Notes under the pieces: model-generated | Seen by the model: the letters and a program-made list of their open reading frames with translations, nothing else | What the model was told of the DNA's origin: nothing | Databases searched by the model: none | Source: Bradyrhizobium erythrophlei | Lineage (GTDB): Bacteria > Pseudomonadota > Alphaproteobacteria > Rhizobiales > Xanthobacteraceae | Assembly (NCBI GenBank): GCA_900129675.1 | Contig: FSRD01000001.1 | Location: 8,297,501 to 8,361,500, forward strand | Length of the DNA stretch: 64,000 nt | Direction of reading: 5' to 3' | Position numbers and translations under genes: made by a program | Shown here: positions 44,085 to 53,096 of the stretch, piece by piece | Position numbering within the stretch: the first letter of the stretch is position 1 | How the letters are laid out: the number at the start of each line of letters is the position of its first letter

Positions 44085-45056
44085 ATGATCGCGATTCTTG
44101 TCATTGCGCTTGCGGCCGGCTCTGCGTCGGCGCTGATGTTCGCCTCGATCATCTCGGGCGCGCTGATCTCAGTACTGCTGTTCTATCTGGCGCCGCTGCC
44201 CCTGATGGTGGCGGCGATCGGCTGGGGACCGCTATGCGCGACCATCGGCGGCATTGCCGCGGCATCCGGCCTCGGCGCGATCTTCGGCCTGCCCTATTGC
44301 ATCGCCTTCGCCGTCATGGTGGCGCTGCCGGCCTGGTGGCTCGGGCACCTCGCTTTGCTGGGACGACCTGCGCCCAGTGACGGATCGGGCAACGACGCCG
44401 CGCCGGTCGCACCGGTTCTGGAATGGTACCCGGTCGGCCGCATCCTGCTGTGGATCGCCGGGTTTGCCACGCTAACCACGATGGCGGCCCTGTTCACGCT
44501 CGGCAGCGACGCGGATGCGATCAGCGGCGCGCTGCAACGGGGCCTGCTGCGGATTCTCGGTCCGCGCGATGAGGCATCGTCAGGCGATATCCAACGATGG
44601 GTTGACGCTGTGGTGATCGTCGCGCCGGCGGCGGCGGCCGTCGTCGCCATGATGACGCTGACGCTCAATCTCTGGCTCGCCGCCAAGATCACGGCGACCT
44701 CCGGACGGCTGCACCGGCCCTGGCCGGATCTGAAGAGCACAGCGCTGCCGCCGTTGACGCTGGTTGCACTGTTGGTCGCGGTCGCATTCAGTTTTGCCGG
44801 TGGATTGCCGGCGATGCTGGCACAAATCGTCACCACGGCCCTGATGATGGCCTATGCGCTCACCGGCTTCGCGGTCCTGCATACGCTGACGCTGGCGCTG
44901 AAGAGCCGCACATTCTTGCTGAGCTGCACCTACGTCATGGTCGTGATGTTCACCTGGCCCGTTCTGGCGATGGTCGTGCTTGGCCTCGCGGATGCGGCTT
45001 TCGGATTACGCCAACGCTATTTGCGCAGGAGGCCGCCGCCCATTCCTGCGTCGTGA
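44085..45056 (+). CDS. DUF2232-family membrane protein
   Basis: The 323-aa protein is mostly membrane-spanning, with about eight hydrophobic segments beginning MIAILVIALAAGSASALMF. Its location between rpsR and rplI is the conserved position of the DUF2232 (YybS-like) family in alphaproteobacteria. Function is unknown. The ATG at 44085 has AAAGGAG upstream; an earlier in-frame ATG at 44034 is less likely. It is probably cotranscribed with the ribosomal genes. Confidence 0.85.
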   Translation: MIAILVIALAAGSASALMFASIISGALISVLLFYLAPLPLMVAAIGWGPLCATIGGIAAASGLGAIFGLPYCIAFAVMVALPAWWLGHLALLGRPAPSDGSGNDAAPVAPVLEWYPVGRILLWIAGFATLTTMAALFTLGSDADAISGALQRGLLRILGPRDEASSGDIQRWVDAVVIVAPAAAAVVAMMTLTLNLWLAAKITATSGRLHRPWPDLKSTALPPLTLVALLVAVAFSFAGGLPAMLAQIVTTALMMAYALTGFAVLHTLTLALKSRTFLLSCTYVMVVMFTWPVLAMVVLGLADAAFGLRQRYLRRRPPPIPAS

Positions 45057-45120
45057 ATTCTACCCATCCACTCAAACTCGCACTCAAACCGAATACCACC
45101 ACTTCAAAAGGAGAACGAAT

Positions 45121-45720
45121 ATGGAAGTCATTTTGCTGGAACGCGTTGCCAAGCTCGGCCAGATGGGCGAAGTCGTCCGCGTCAAGGACGGATTTGCCCG
45201 CAACTTTCTCTTGAAGCGCGGCAAGGCGCTGCGCGCGACCGCGGACAATCGCGCCAAGTTCGACGGCATGAAGGCCGAGCTCGAAGCCAACAACCTCAAA
45301 GCCAAGGGCGAGGCAACCAAGGTTGCCGAGAAGATCGACGGCCGCAATGTCGTCGTGCTGCGTCAGGCCTCGGAAACTGGCCAGCTGTTCGGCTCGGTGA
45401 GCGTGCGCGACATCATCGCTTCCTTCGAAGCCGACAAGGTCATGATCAGCCGCAGCCAAGTCATGCTGGACGCGCCGATCAAGACCATCGGCAAGCACAA
45501 AATCGCCATTGCCGTGCATCCGGAAGTCGAAGTCAGCGTCAGCGTCACCGTGGCGCGCAGCGCCGACGAGGCCGAGCGCATCAACCGCGGCGAGGATATC
45601 TCGACCCGTCAGGAAGACCAGGATGCCGCCGCCGAAGCGCTCGCCGCTGCCGGTGAGTTCTTCGATCCGGAAGCCCAGCACGACGACGTGCAGCCGGCGG
45701 CCGCGGCCGACGAAAAGTAA
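45121..45720 (+). CDS. rplI: 50S ribosomal protein L9
   Basis: The 199-aa protein starts MEVILLERVAKLGQMGEVVR behind AAAGGAGAA. The N-terminal RNA-binding domain includes VKDGFARNFLLKRGKALRAT. A long helix and the C-terminal domain follow (about residues 80-150). The acidic, Ala-rich tail of about 45 residues is longer than in E. coli and usual for alphaproteobacteria. A strong terminator follows. Confidence 0.97.
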   Translation: MEVILLERVAKLGQMGEVVRVKDGFARNFLLKRGKALRATADNRAKFDGMKAELEANNLKAKGEATKVAEKIDGRNVVVLRQASETGQLFGSVSVRDIIASFEADKVMISRSQVMLDAPIKTIGKHKIAIAVHPEVEVSVSVTVARSADEAERINRGEDISTRQEDQDAAAEALAAAGEFFDPEAQHDDVQPAAAADEK

Positions 45721-45745
45721 GCCTTCTCGTTACGTCCGACAGCTC

Positions 45746-45779
45746 AAAGCCCGGCCTTGATTTAATCAGGCCGGGCTTT
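45746..45779. terminator. Bidirectional terminator between rplI and the thioesterase gene
   Basis: aaagcccggcct (45746-45757) and aggccgggcttt (45768-45779) form a perfect 12-bp stem with a ten-base loop and A/T ends on both sides. The stop codon of the convergent thioesterase gene (45766-45768) lies inside the hairpin. Confidence 0.9.
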
Positions 45780-46230
45780 GGATTCGTGCAGCTGCCTTGT
45801 CGTCAAGCATGGCGATCGAGGCCAATGCGGTCGCGGTGTGCTTCTCGACCCCATCGATCACGCAAAACACATCCGCGGCGACGACCGCGACCTGACGCCC
45901 CGGCTTGATCACGCGCGCCCGGCAGATCAGGCGTTCGCCGACTGCCGGCGACAGCAGATTCAATTTGTATTCCGCCGTCAATGCCGGCTGGCCGCGCGAC
46001 GTCGCCGCCGCGATCGTGGTCGCATTGTCGACCAGAAACGCCGTCACGCCGCCGTGGAACAGGCCGTGCTGTTGCAACAGCTCCGGCCTTCGGTCGACCG
46101 CGAGCGTGCAGGTGCCACGCGCCAGTTCGGAGAGCTCGGCGCCGACATGGGTCATAAATCCCTGGCGGCCGACATTGTCGCGGATGCGGGTTGCGATCGG
46201 TGCGAAGTCGGGGTCGGTATCCGCCATCAT
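45766..46230 (-). CDS. PaaI-type hotdog-fold thioesterase
   Basis: The 154-aa protein has the hotdog thioesterase core with LLQQHGLFHGGVTAFLVDNA, where the HGG and Asp positions match the PaaI class. These enzymes hydrolyse acyl- or aryl-CoA thioesters; the substrate here is unknown. The start is ATGATG at 46230, overlapping the stop of the TetR gene, so it is the second gene of a regulator-enzyme pair. The C-terminus runs into the shared terminator. Confidence 0.86.
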   Translation of the reverse strand: MMADTDPDFAPIATRIRDNVGRQGFMTHVGAELSELARGTCTLAVDRRPELLQQHGLFHGGVTAFLVDNATTIAAATSRGQPALTAEYKLNLLSPAVGERLICRARVIKPGRQVAVVAADVFCVIDGVEKHTATALASIAMLDDKAAARIQSPA

Positions 46231-46835
46231 GTCGTTTCTCCAGTTAAGCCGGGCGCATCGGTAGCCACCACCGCGCGGATCGCGCATGCGATCAAAATTT
46301 CGGTCTGCTCTCTCGGATCGGCGCGGTCGCGGCCCGCGAGATAGGCGCGACAGAAAATCTGCGCCGGTCCGATGATCTGGCCGAAGAACAGCACAGCCGA
46401 CATCGGCAGCAATTCGCCGCGCGCGATCAGCGGCGCGCGCCATCGTTCGACGCCATCTGCAAGGCGCGAATTCTGCGCGCGTTGCGCGATGCGGATCTCT
46501 TCGCTCCATTCGCTGCGGGAAATCTCGAACAGATAGCGCGCCTCGCGCCGGTTGTTCACCACCCAGTCCAGATGCGCCTGGATCAGCCGCGCAACCCCTT
46601 CCCTTGCGCCGAGTTTTTCACCGATCGCCGCGAGGACGGCGCCGTGGTAGCGCTGCAGAATTTCCAGAAACAAGGTGCCGGCGAGCTCCTTCTTCGATCC
46701 GAAGAAATGGAAAAAGCTGCCGTTGGACGCCCGCGCCCGGGTTCGAATGGCGGCAACGGTCGCGCCCTCAAAGCCGTCGCGGTCGAACACCGCCAATCCC
46801 GCCGCCAGCAAATCCTCGCGCGCCGTGGTCGCCAT
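46227..46835 (-). CDS. TetR-family transcriptional regulator (of the thioesterase)
   Basis: The 202-aa protein begins with a TetR helix-turn-helix: LAAGLAVFDRDGFEGATVAA, then IRTRARASNGSFFHFFGSKK. The C-terminal part (HLDWVVNNRREARYLFEISR) resembles regulators of acyl metabolism, but the ligand is unknown. It is the first gene of the pair with the thioesterase. A perfect palindrome lies 22 bases upstream of the start. Confidence 0.87.
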   Translation of the reverse strand: MATTAREDLLAAGLAVFDRDGFEGATVAAIRTRARASNGSFFHFFGSKKELAGTLFLEILQRYHGAVLAAIGEKLGAREGVARLIQAHLDWVVNNRREARYLFEISRSEWSEEIRIAQRAQNSRLADGVERWRAPLIARGELLPMSAVLFFGQIIGPAQIFCRAYLAGRDRADPREQTEILIACAIRAVVATDAPGLTGETT

Positions 46836-46857
46836 CCATGCCCTCGCCGACTAGATC

Positions 46858-46873
46858 AACACTCTAGAGTGTT
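46858..46873. promoter_or_regulatory. Candidate TetR operator upstream of the tetR-thioesterase operon
   Basis: AACACTCTAGAGTGTT is a perfect 16-base palindrome. A half-site-like ACTCTAG repeats just to its right (46874-46880). The spacing to the ATG at 46835 suits autorepression. Confidence 0.7.
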
Positions 46874-46924
46874 ACTCTAGAAATGGTCAAGCCCGGGCGG
46901 GCGCCGCGATGGCGATCGCGAAAT

Positions 46925-47983
46925 CTACTGGGAGATCGGAGGTATTGGCGGTCCCGCCGGGACGACCGGCGGCAGGGGCGGCGCCGAGGCCGTTTCTGCC
47001 GGGGGCGCGGGTGGGGCTGCCGCCGGCATTGGCGAAGCAGCAGCAGCCGGCGATGGGCTCGCGGCAGGCTCGGGCGTGCTGGTGCCGGTGGCCGTCGCCG
47101 CCGGTGTGGCCGGCGGAACCGGATCGGGGCGTAGCGCGGGAGGCTCGCCGCCAACGCTCTCTTTGGGCGCCTCGACCTTGGCGCTCTCGGACTTGGCGCT
47201 CTCGGACTTAACGCTCTCGGACATGGCTTCGCCGGCGGGCTTGGCGGCCTCGGGCTTGTCGCCCTCACCCTTGGCCGTATCGCCCTTCGCGGTATCGCTC
47301 TTGGTTTCGCTCTTGGCGGTATCGCCCTTCGCGGATGCGTCGTCCTTCGCGGCCTCGCCCTTGGCCGGCTCTTCCATCTTCGGCGGCTCTTCGGCGCCCG
47401 GCTTGCTACGCTTGCCCAGCCTCTGCCTGGTGCCCATTTTGGGCTCGGTCGCAGCGGGGGTCTGGCCATCCGCGGGCTCGCTCGGCCGGGCCAGTCGCCT
47501 GCGGCCGGCACGGCCGGGTTCGGCTGGCGGCGAAATTCCATCCGTGTCCGGCTTGGCAGCCTCCTGCGCCGGTGCGGCCGGATGCTGCCGGCGGCCAAAC
47601 CGATCGAGCTGGTCCGGCGGACCGGCGGGTTTGGCCTCCTGCGTAGGCTTGGCCTCCGGCTTGCCGTCCTTGCCCTGCTTCGGCTGATCCTTCGCCTGGT
47701 ACCGGGTGTCGGTCGCGCCATTCGACACCAGGAACGAGGCCAGCACCGAAGCCATGTCGCCGCTGGTGGTGTAATGCTGACGCAGAAACCCCGGTAGCGA
47801 CGAGGCCGGTACGGTCTTCAGGAGGCCACGGGGGCTCTTGTGGCAGGCGGTGCAGGTGCCCGAGAAAATCTGGGAAGGGCTTTTGCCGGCTTCGAGATTT
47901 GTCGCCTGGGCATGCGCCTCGCCCGCCGCCAGACAGCCGATCAGAAGCATCACCGTCGCTAAACTGAGCGCTCGGCTCAACAT
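46925..47983 (-). CDS. Secreted protein with one c-type haem motif and a long low-complexity tail
   Basis: The 352-aa protein has a signal peptide (LATVMLLIGCLAAGE, cleavage near AHAQ). A small cytochrome-like segment carries a single CTACH haem-binding motif near residue 44, in SPSQIFSGTCTACHKSPRGL. From about residue 95 onward the chain is Lys/Pro/Ala/Glu-rich, with repeats such as AKGD and ESAK, ending in a Pro-rich stretch. No Met ligand can be assigned with confidence. It may be an electron carrier with an envelope-spanning tail, but this is conjecture. It is divergent from the Cfa-like gene. Confidence 0.68.
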   Translation of the reverse strand: MLSRALSLATVMLLIGCLAAGEAHAQATNLEAGKSPSQIFSGTCTACHKSPRGLLKTVPASSLPGFLRQHYTTSGDMASVLASFLVSNGATDTRYQAKDQPKQGKDGKPEAKPTQEAKPAGPPDQLDRFGRRQHPAAPAQEAAKPDTDGISPPAEPGRAGRRRLARPSEPADGQTPAATEPKMGTRQRLGKRSKPGAEEPPKMEEPAKGEAAKDDASAKGDTAKSETKSDTAKGDTAKGEGDKPEAAKPAGEAMSESVKSESAKSESAKVEAPKESVGGEPPALRPDPVPPATPAATATGTSTPEPAASPSPAAAASPMPAAAPPAPPAETASAPPLPPVVPAGPPIPPISQ

Positions 47984-48234
47984 CTAAAATTCTCCAGATT
48001 CGGAAATCGCTGGCCGGCGTCGCAGGGTTGCGGCGGTCACCTTTTAGCCGATTATCGGGCGAATGGAAGCGGACTTGTGACGCAACTGCGTGATTGTCAC
48101 ATTTTGGAATATCCGCTTTGAGTACAACGCCGTAGCGCGCAGACATCGCCACTCCTATGATCTTTTGGACGTATTGGAACCATCGGTTCCACTGTGCGTC
48201 AGATGTAACGGCCGGTCGCTCCATTGGTGCTTCG

Positions 48235-49485
48235 ATGGATCGTTTGTTGCGTTATTTCCTGGGACAGTTCGTTCGTCGCGGTTCGATGACCTTCACGACC
48301 GCGAACGGGGCGAAATTTACGTGCGGCGACGGAACCGGCCGGCCGGTGTCGGTGCGGTTCGTGACTGCCCGTACCGAACGGCGGATCCTCCTCAATCCCG
48401 AACTGGCGCTCGGCGAAGCCTTCATGGACGGCACGTTCGTGGTCGAGGACGGCTCGATCGCGGACACGCTGGCGATCCTGTTCGATCAGCCCGAGATGGT
48501 GCCGCGCTGGGCACGGCTGCAATGGTGGCTGCGCTATTTCGCGCGGCACATCAGGCAATTCAATTGGCGCGGCCGCGCGAGGGACAATGTCGCCCATCAT
48601 TACGATCTCGACGGGCGGCTCTATTCCCTGTTTCTCGACGCCGACAAGCAATACAGCTGCGCCTATTTCGAAACGACGGATATGAGCCTGGACGATGCCC
48701 AGCTCGCCAAGAAGCGCCACCTCGCCGCGAAGCTTCTGATCGGTCGCGGTGCCCGCGTGCTCGACATCGGCTCGGGCTGGGGCGGCCTTGGGCTCTATCT
48801 GGCTGAAATGACCGGCGCCGATGTTACCGGCATCACGCTGTCGACCGAGCAGCTGGGGGTCGCAAACGCCCGCGCGGCCGAGAAAAACCTGACGCAATCG
48901 GCCAAATTCCTGCTCGAGGATTACCGGGACATTCCAGGCTCCTTCGACCGCATCGTGTCGGTCGGCATGTTCGAGCATGTCGGCGTCGGCTTCTACGAGA
49001 CCTATTTCAGGCGATGCGCCGAGCTTCTCAGCGATGACGGTGTCATGGTGCTGCACTCGATCGGCCGTTCGACCGGCCCCGATGTGACGAGCCCCTGGGT
49101 CACCAAATACATTTTCCCCGGCGGCTACATCCCGGCCGTTTCCGAAGTCATTCCGGCGATCGAAAAAGCCGGGCTTCTGGTCTGCGACATCGAAATTCTG
49201 AGGCTGCACTATGCGGAGACGCTGCAGGCCTGGCGCGAGCGCTTCATGGCGCGGCGGGAAGAAGCCGTGCGGCTCTATGACGAGCGCTTTGCGCGCATGT
49301 GGGAATTCTATCTCGCTGCGTCGGAAATGTCGTTCCGCAAGCAGAACCTGATGAATTTCCAGATCCAGCTCACCAAGCGCCAAGGCGTGGTTCCGAATAC
49401 CCGCGATTACATCGCGCGGGAGGAAGCAAGGCTGCGCGGGGTCGAGCAGCAACAACAGCCGCAGCTGCAGTTGGCGGGCGAATAA
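48235..49485 (+). CDS. Cyclopropane-fatty-acyl-phospholipid synthase family methyltransferase
   Basis: The 416-aa SAM-dependent enzyme has an N-terminal lipid-binding domain and the CFA methyltransferase core: HHYDLDGRLYSLFLDADKQY, CAYFETTDMSLDDAQ, LDIGSGWGGLGLYLAEM (SAM motif I) and SVGMFEHVGVGFYE. HSIGRSTGPDVTSPWVTKYI is also typical. It probably adds a methylene to unsaturated acyl chains, but the genome may hold several paralogues. The start MDRLLRYFLGQF at 48235 is preferred to 48157. Confidence 0.9.
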   Translation: MDRLLRYFLGQFVRRGSMTFTTANGAKFTCGDGTGRPVSVRFVTARTERRILLNPELALGEAFMDGTFVVEDGSIADTLAILFDQPEMVPRWARLQWWLRYFARHIRQFNWRGRARDNVAHHYDLDGRLYSLFLDADKQYSCAYFETTDMSLDDAQLAKKRHLAAKLLIGRGARVLDIGSGWGGLGLYLAEMTGADVTGITLSTEQLGVANARAAEKNLTQSAKFLLEDYRDIPGSFDRIVSVGMFEHVGVGFYETYFRRCAELLSDDGVMVLHSIGRSTGPDVTSPWVTKYIFPGGYIPAVSEVIPAIEKAGLLVCDIEILRLHYAETLQAWRERFMARREEAVRLYDERFARMWEFYLAASEMSFRKQNLMNFQIQLTKRQGVVPNTRDYIAREEARLRGVEQQQQPQLQLAGE

Positions 49486-49495
49486 GCGAAGATTC

Positions 49496-49705
49496 TCAGT
49501 TTCGCAGGCTGTAAGCGGAGCCGTAATAGCCAAAACCCGAGGCCGGACGGGCAAGCTGCGCCCGCAACGCGGCGAGCGCGAAGGGATCGCAAGGCTCCGC
49601 GCGCAGTTCCGGGCGGGAAACCTCCTCCATGGCGTCGATCAGCGCCGTCAGCCAAAGGGTCTGCTCGGCTCCCGTTCGGCACGTCCTGAGTTGCTGCTGA
49701 CCCAT
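49496..49705 (-). CDS. Small hypothetical protein (69 aa)
   Basis: The frame starts at ATG 49705 with AAGGAA six bases upstream and encodes MGQQQLRTCRTGAEQTLWLT, then ALIDAMEEVSRPELRAEPC and an aromatic-rich end (ASGFGYYGSAYSLRN). I do not recognise a family. A longer reading from 49840 would overlap the start of the opposite-strand 40-aa gene and is less likely. It converges with the Cfa-like gene, ten bases apart. Confidence 0.5.
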   Translation of the reverse strand: MGQQQLRTCRTGAEQTLWLTALIDAMEEVSRPELRAEPCDPFALAALRAQLARPASGFGYYGSAYSLRN

Positions 49706-49838
49706 TGTCGTTTCCTTGCCCGACCGTTTCCAACCCGGAAGTGGCCCGTCTGTTCCCATCCACCATGCCGCGAAAGAAAATTCGGCGGATGTGATCTGCT
49801 TCACATTGGCCTGCGGCGGCGTGTCGTAGACCTCCGCC

Positions 49839-49961
49839 ATGGCCGAGAAAACCTACCCAGCTTCGTTCGATCCGCAGCGCGACATCGGGACCGATTACGC
49901 CTTGATCGCCACCGGTGTGGGCGCCGCACTGATCGCGTTGATCTATCTCATCCTGATTTGA
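49839..49961 (+). CDS. 40-aa single-span membrane protein
   Basis: ATG 49839 opens a 40-codon frame ending at TGA 49959. It has a polar N-terminus (MAEKTYPASFDPQRDIGTDY) and a clean hydrophobic helix (ALIATGVGAALIALIYLILI) reaching the C-terminus. The clean topology and codon choice support coding, but no convincing ribosome-binding site precedes it. Function is unknown. Confidence 0.5.
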   Translation: MAEKTYPASFDPQRDIGTDYALIATGVGAALIALIYLILI

Positions 49962-50278
49962 TCAATCGCTAAGATCGGGCGCGAAACGCCTCCCGCCCTT
50001 GGATTAGGTAGGTCCAAGTGGCGACAAGGTTCAGGCCGCCCTAAAATATTGCCCGACATTTTTATGATGCTCCGGGGTACTACGGCCCGCCGGTCGCCCG
50101 ATTTTGGCCAAAACCCGTCAAGGAGATTGCGCGGCCCGATCCGGGATTCACACTTCACGTTGTGTGAATCGTGCATAAGGCATGTCAGCACTTCCGCCGG
50201 GCTCGGGGGTGGCGCTTTATCGCCGCCCCGCTTGTCGGGAATCCCAATAACGACGAAATCCGAAGAACAACATTATCC
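49962..50278. other. Intergenic region upstream of dnaB
   Basis: These 317 bases contain no supported gene. A short direct/inverted patch is seen around ttcacacttcacgttgtgtgaa (acac/gtgt symmetry near 50146-50167). The region should hold the dnaB promoter; I could not define its boxes. Confidence 0.4.
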
Positions 50279-51778
50279 ATGGCCCTGACTGATTCGAACG
50301 TCCTCAAGCTCGCGCCCGATCCGGGTACTCCAGCCTATCGGAGCGCACCGCACAATGTCGAGGCGGAACAGGGCCTGCTGGGCGCGATCCTTATCAACAA
50401 CGACGCCTTCTATCGTGTCTCGGACTTCCTGGAGGGGAAGCATTTCTATTTGAAGGTGCATCAGGAGATATACGAAACTTCCGGCAGCCTGATCCGGATG
50501 GGCAAATTGGCGAACCCGGTCACTCTAAAGACCTTCGTAACCGAAGCCGACCTCGGCGCGATGACTGTCAGCCAGTACATTGCTCGTCTTGCAGCCGAAG
50601 CGACTACCATCATTAACGCCGTAGACTACGGTCGTACGATTTACGATCACGCAATACGACGCGATCTCATTGAGATTGGCGAAGAAGTAGTCAACAACGC
50701 TTACGACGCACCGGTCGACTTTGCTCCTCGTGCGCAGATCGAAGACACCGAGCGCAAACTTTACGCATTGGCCGAAACCGGTCGCTATGACGGCGGTTTC
50801 CAGGGCTTTTCGCAAGCCATGAAGGTCGCGCTCGACATGGCGGCCAACGCATATCAACGCGATGGCAAGCTGTCGGGCACCGCAACAGGCCTGCGAGACC
50901 TCGACGTCAAGATGGGTGGGCTGCAACGTTCCGACTTGATCGTCGTCGCCGGACGTCCCGGCATGGGCAAGACCGCGCTTGCGACCAACATCGCCTACAA
51001 CGTCGCCAAGGCGTATCACGGCGAGGTTCAGCCCGACGGCACCATGAAATCGGTCAATGGCGGCATTGTCGGCTTCTTCTCCTGCGAAATGTCCGCCGAG
51101 CAGCTCGCCACGCGTATTCTCGCCGAGCAGACCAGCATCTCGTCCAGCATGATCCGCCGCGGTGGGATCAGCCAAAGCGAATTTGACAAGATTCGCGACT
51201 ATACAATCCAACTTCAACACCTTCCTCTCTTTGTCGACGAGACCGGCGGCCTTTCGATTTCGCAATTGACCGCGCGGGCACGGCGGCTGAAACGGCAGAA
51301 GGGTCTCGACCTGATCGTGGTCGACTACATCCAGCTGCTGCAGGGCTCGGGCAAGCGCGGCAACGACAACCGCGTGCAGGAAGTCACCGAGATCACCACC
51401 AGCCTGAAGGCGCTTGCGAAGGAACTCAATATTCCCGTGATCGCACTTTCGCAGTTGTCGCGTCAGGTCGAAAGCCGCGACGACAAGCATCCGCAATTGT
51501 CCGACTTGCGCGAATCCGGTTCGATCGAACAGGACGCCGACGTTGTGCTGTTCGTCTACCGCGAGGAATATTATTTGCAGAACAAGGAACCCAAGATGGG
51601 CACGCCTGAACATGAAAAATGGCGGACGGAAATGGACCTTGCTTTCGGCAAGGCTGAAGTCATTGTCGCCAAGCAGCGCCATGGACCTACGGGAACTGTC
51701 AGACTGCAATTCGAAGGCCTGTTCACGAGGTTCAGCGATCTCGTGGAGGATGGCCATGTGCCGATGCAGACCTACTGA
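50279..51778 (+). CDS. dnaB: Replicative DNA helicase
   Basis: DnaB unwinds DNA ahead of the replication fork as a hexamer. The 499-aa protein has the N-terminal domain (APHNVEAEQGLLGAILINND) and the RecA-like helicase core. The core carries Walker A in VVAGRPGMGKTALATNIAYN, Walker B in DLIVVDYIQLLQG and the conserved SRQVESRDDKHPQLSDLRES. The start MALTDSNVLKLAPDPG at 50279 is preferred; the frame extends back to 50171. alr follows after 48 bases. Confidence 0.97.
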   Translation: MALTDSNVLKLAPDPGTPAYRSAPHNVEAEQGLLGAILINNDAFYRVSDFLEGKHFYLKVHQEIYETSGSLIRMGKLANPVTLKTFVTEADLGAMTVSQYIARLAAEATTIINAVDYGRTIYDHAIRRDLIEIGEEVVNNAYDAPVDFAPRAQIEDTERKLYALAETGRYDGGFQGFSQAMKVALDMAANAYQRDGKLSGTATGLRDLDVKMGGLQRSDLIVVAGRPGMGKTALATNIAYNVAKAYHGEVQPDGTMKSVNGGIVGFFSCEMSAEQLATRILAEQTSISSSMIRRGGISQSEFDKIRDYTIQLQHLPLFVDETGGLSISQLTARARRLKRQKGLDLIVVDYIQLLQGSGKRGNDNRVQEVTEITTSLKALAKELNIPVIALSQLSRQVESRDDKHPQLSDLRESGSIEQDADVVLFVYREEYYLQNKEPKMGTPEHEKWRTEMDLAFGKAEVIVAKQRHGPTGTVRLQFEGLFTRFSDLVEDGHVPMQTY

Positions 51779-51826
51779 CGCGCCCCTGCCGGTTGAACGC
51801 CGGCCATGGCGCGCGTAAGTTAGGCC

Positions 51827-53080
51827 ATGAACATCGCCCCAGACCCGAAATCGATCCCGGAAAGCACCCTGCTCCCGCCTGAGGCGAACCGGGCCGCCGC
51901 GCTTGGCAGCGCCATCGGCGTGGTGACCGTCGATCTCGATGCCATCGTCGCCAACTGGCGCAAGCTCGAGAAAACCGCCGTGCCGGCCGAATGCGCCGGC
52001 GTGGTGAAGGCGAACGCCTATGGTTGCGGTGCCGAACAGGTCGCGCGCGCACTGGCCGGGGCCGGCTGCAAGACGTTTTTCGTCGCCACGATCGAGGAAG
52101 CGCGCGTGGTCCGCGCCGCGGTGCCGACCGCTGCGATCTATGCGCTCAGCGGTTTCTTCCAGAACACCGGCGAGGAATACGCCAAGATCGATTGCAAGCC
52201 GGTGATCGGCGACCTCAACGAACTCGCCGAATGGGACGTTTTCTGCCGCCGCTCCGGCTGGTCGGGCGGCGCGGCCATTCATATCGACACCGGCATGAAC
52301 CGGCTGGGGCTGACGATATCGGAGGCGCAAGGCATCATCCCGCGCATCAATGCCGGCGACCACGGCATCACGCTGGTCATGAGCCATCTGGCCTCCGCCG
52401 AACAGCTCAACAATCCGCTCAACGCCAGGCAGCTCACGAGCTTCCGCGAGATCGCCAGCCTGTTTTCGGGCGTACCGGCCTCGCTGTCGAATTCTTCAGG
52501 CATTTTCCTCGGCGCCCAGTTCCAGTTCGACCTGGTGCGGCCGGGAGCGGCCCTCTACGGCATCAATCCGACGCCCGAGGCCGACAATCCGATGCAGCCG
52601 GTGGTCGAACTGAAGGCGCGCATCGTGCAAACCCGCAATGTCGAGAAGGGCGAGACCGTGGGTTACGGCGGCACCTGGACCGCGCGGCGGCCGACCAGGA
52701 TCGCGATCGTTTCCGCCGGCTACGCCGACGGCTATTTCCGCGCCGCCAGCGCCAATGACGGCACCCGCGGCGCCGAAGTGGTGGTCGCGGGCAAGCGCTG
52801 CCCGATCGCGGGCCGTGTGTCGATGGACCTGATCGCGGTCGACGTCACCGACCTCGAGAAGAATGCCGCGCGGCGCGGTCACCTGGTGACGTTGATCGGC
52901 GACGGCATCACCGTCGACGAACTCGCCCATCACTTCGGTACCATCGGCTATGAAGTGCTGACCAGCCTCGGCCGGCGCTTTGCGCGGATGTACAAGGGCG
53001 GCAATCCGACGGCGGAGCCGGTTGGACCGCCGCCCGCTACGGCCGAACCCTCGACTCCCGCACCCGCGACGCCGTCCTGA
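51827..53080 (+). CDS. alr: Alanine racemase
   Basis: Alr makes D-alanine for peptidoglycan using pyridoxal phosphate. The 417-aa protein carries the PLP Lys in GVVKANAYGCGAEQVARAL, the barrel motif HIDTGMNRLGLT and the C-terminal domain with AGRVSMDLIAVDVTDLE. A Pro/Ala/Thr-rich tail of about 25 residues extends it. Its place after dnaB is conserved in alphaproteobacteria. Confidence 0.96.
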   Translation: MNIAPDPKSIPESTLLPPEANRAAALGSAIGVVTVDLDAIVANWRKLEKTAVPAECAGVVKANAYGCGAEQVARALAGAGCKTFFVATIEEARVVRAAVPTAAIYALSGFFQNTGEEYAKIDCKPVIGDLNELAEWDVFCRRSGWSGGAAIHIDTGMNRLGLTISEAQGIIPRINAGDHGITLVMSHLASAEQLNNPLNARQLTSFREIASLFSGVPASLSNSSGIFLGAQFQFDLVRPGAALYGINPTPEADNPMQPVVELKARIVQTRNVEKGETVGYGGTWTARRPTRIAIVSAGYADGYFRAASANDGTRGAEVVVAGKRCPIAGRVSMDLIAVDVTDLEKNAARRGHLVTLIGDGITVDELAHHFGTIGYEVLTSLGRRFARMYKGGNPTAEPVGPPPATAEPSTPAPATPS

Positions 53081-53096
53081 CGCTTTTCGTCAGGCC

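Noticed and set aside
50525..52387. A 620-codon minus-strand open frame opposite dnaB and alr
   Set aside because: It is antisense to two conserved genes, with no domain pattern; an artefact of codon bias.
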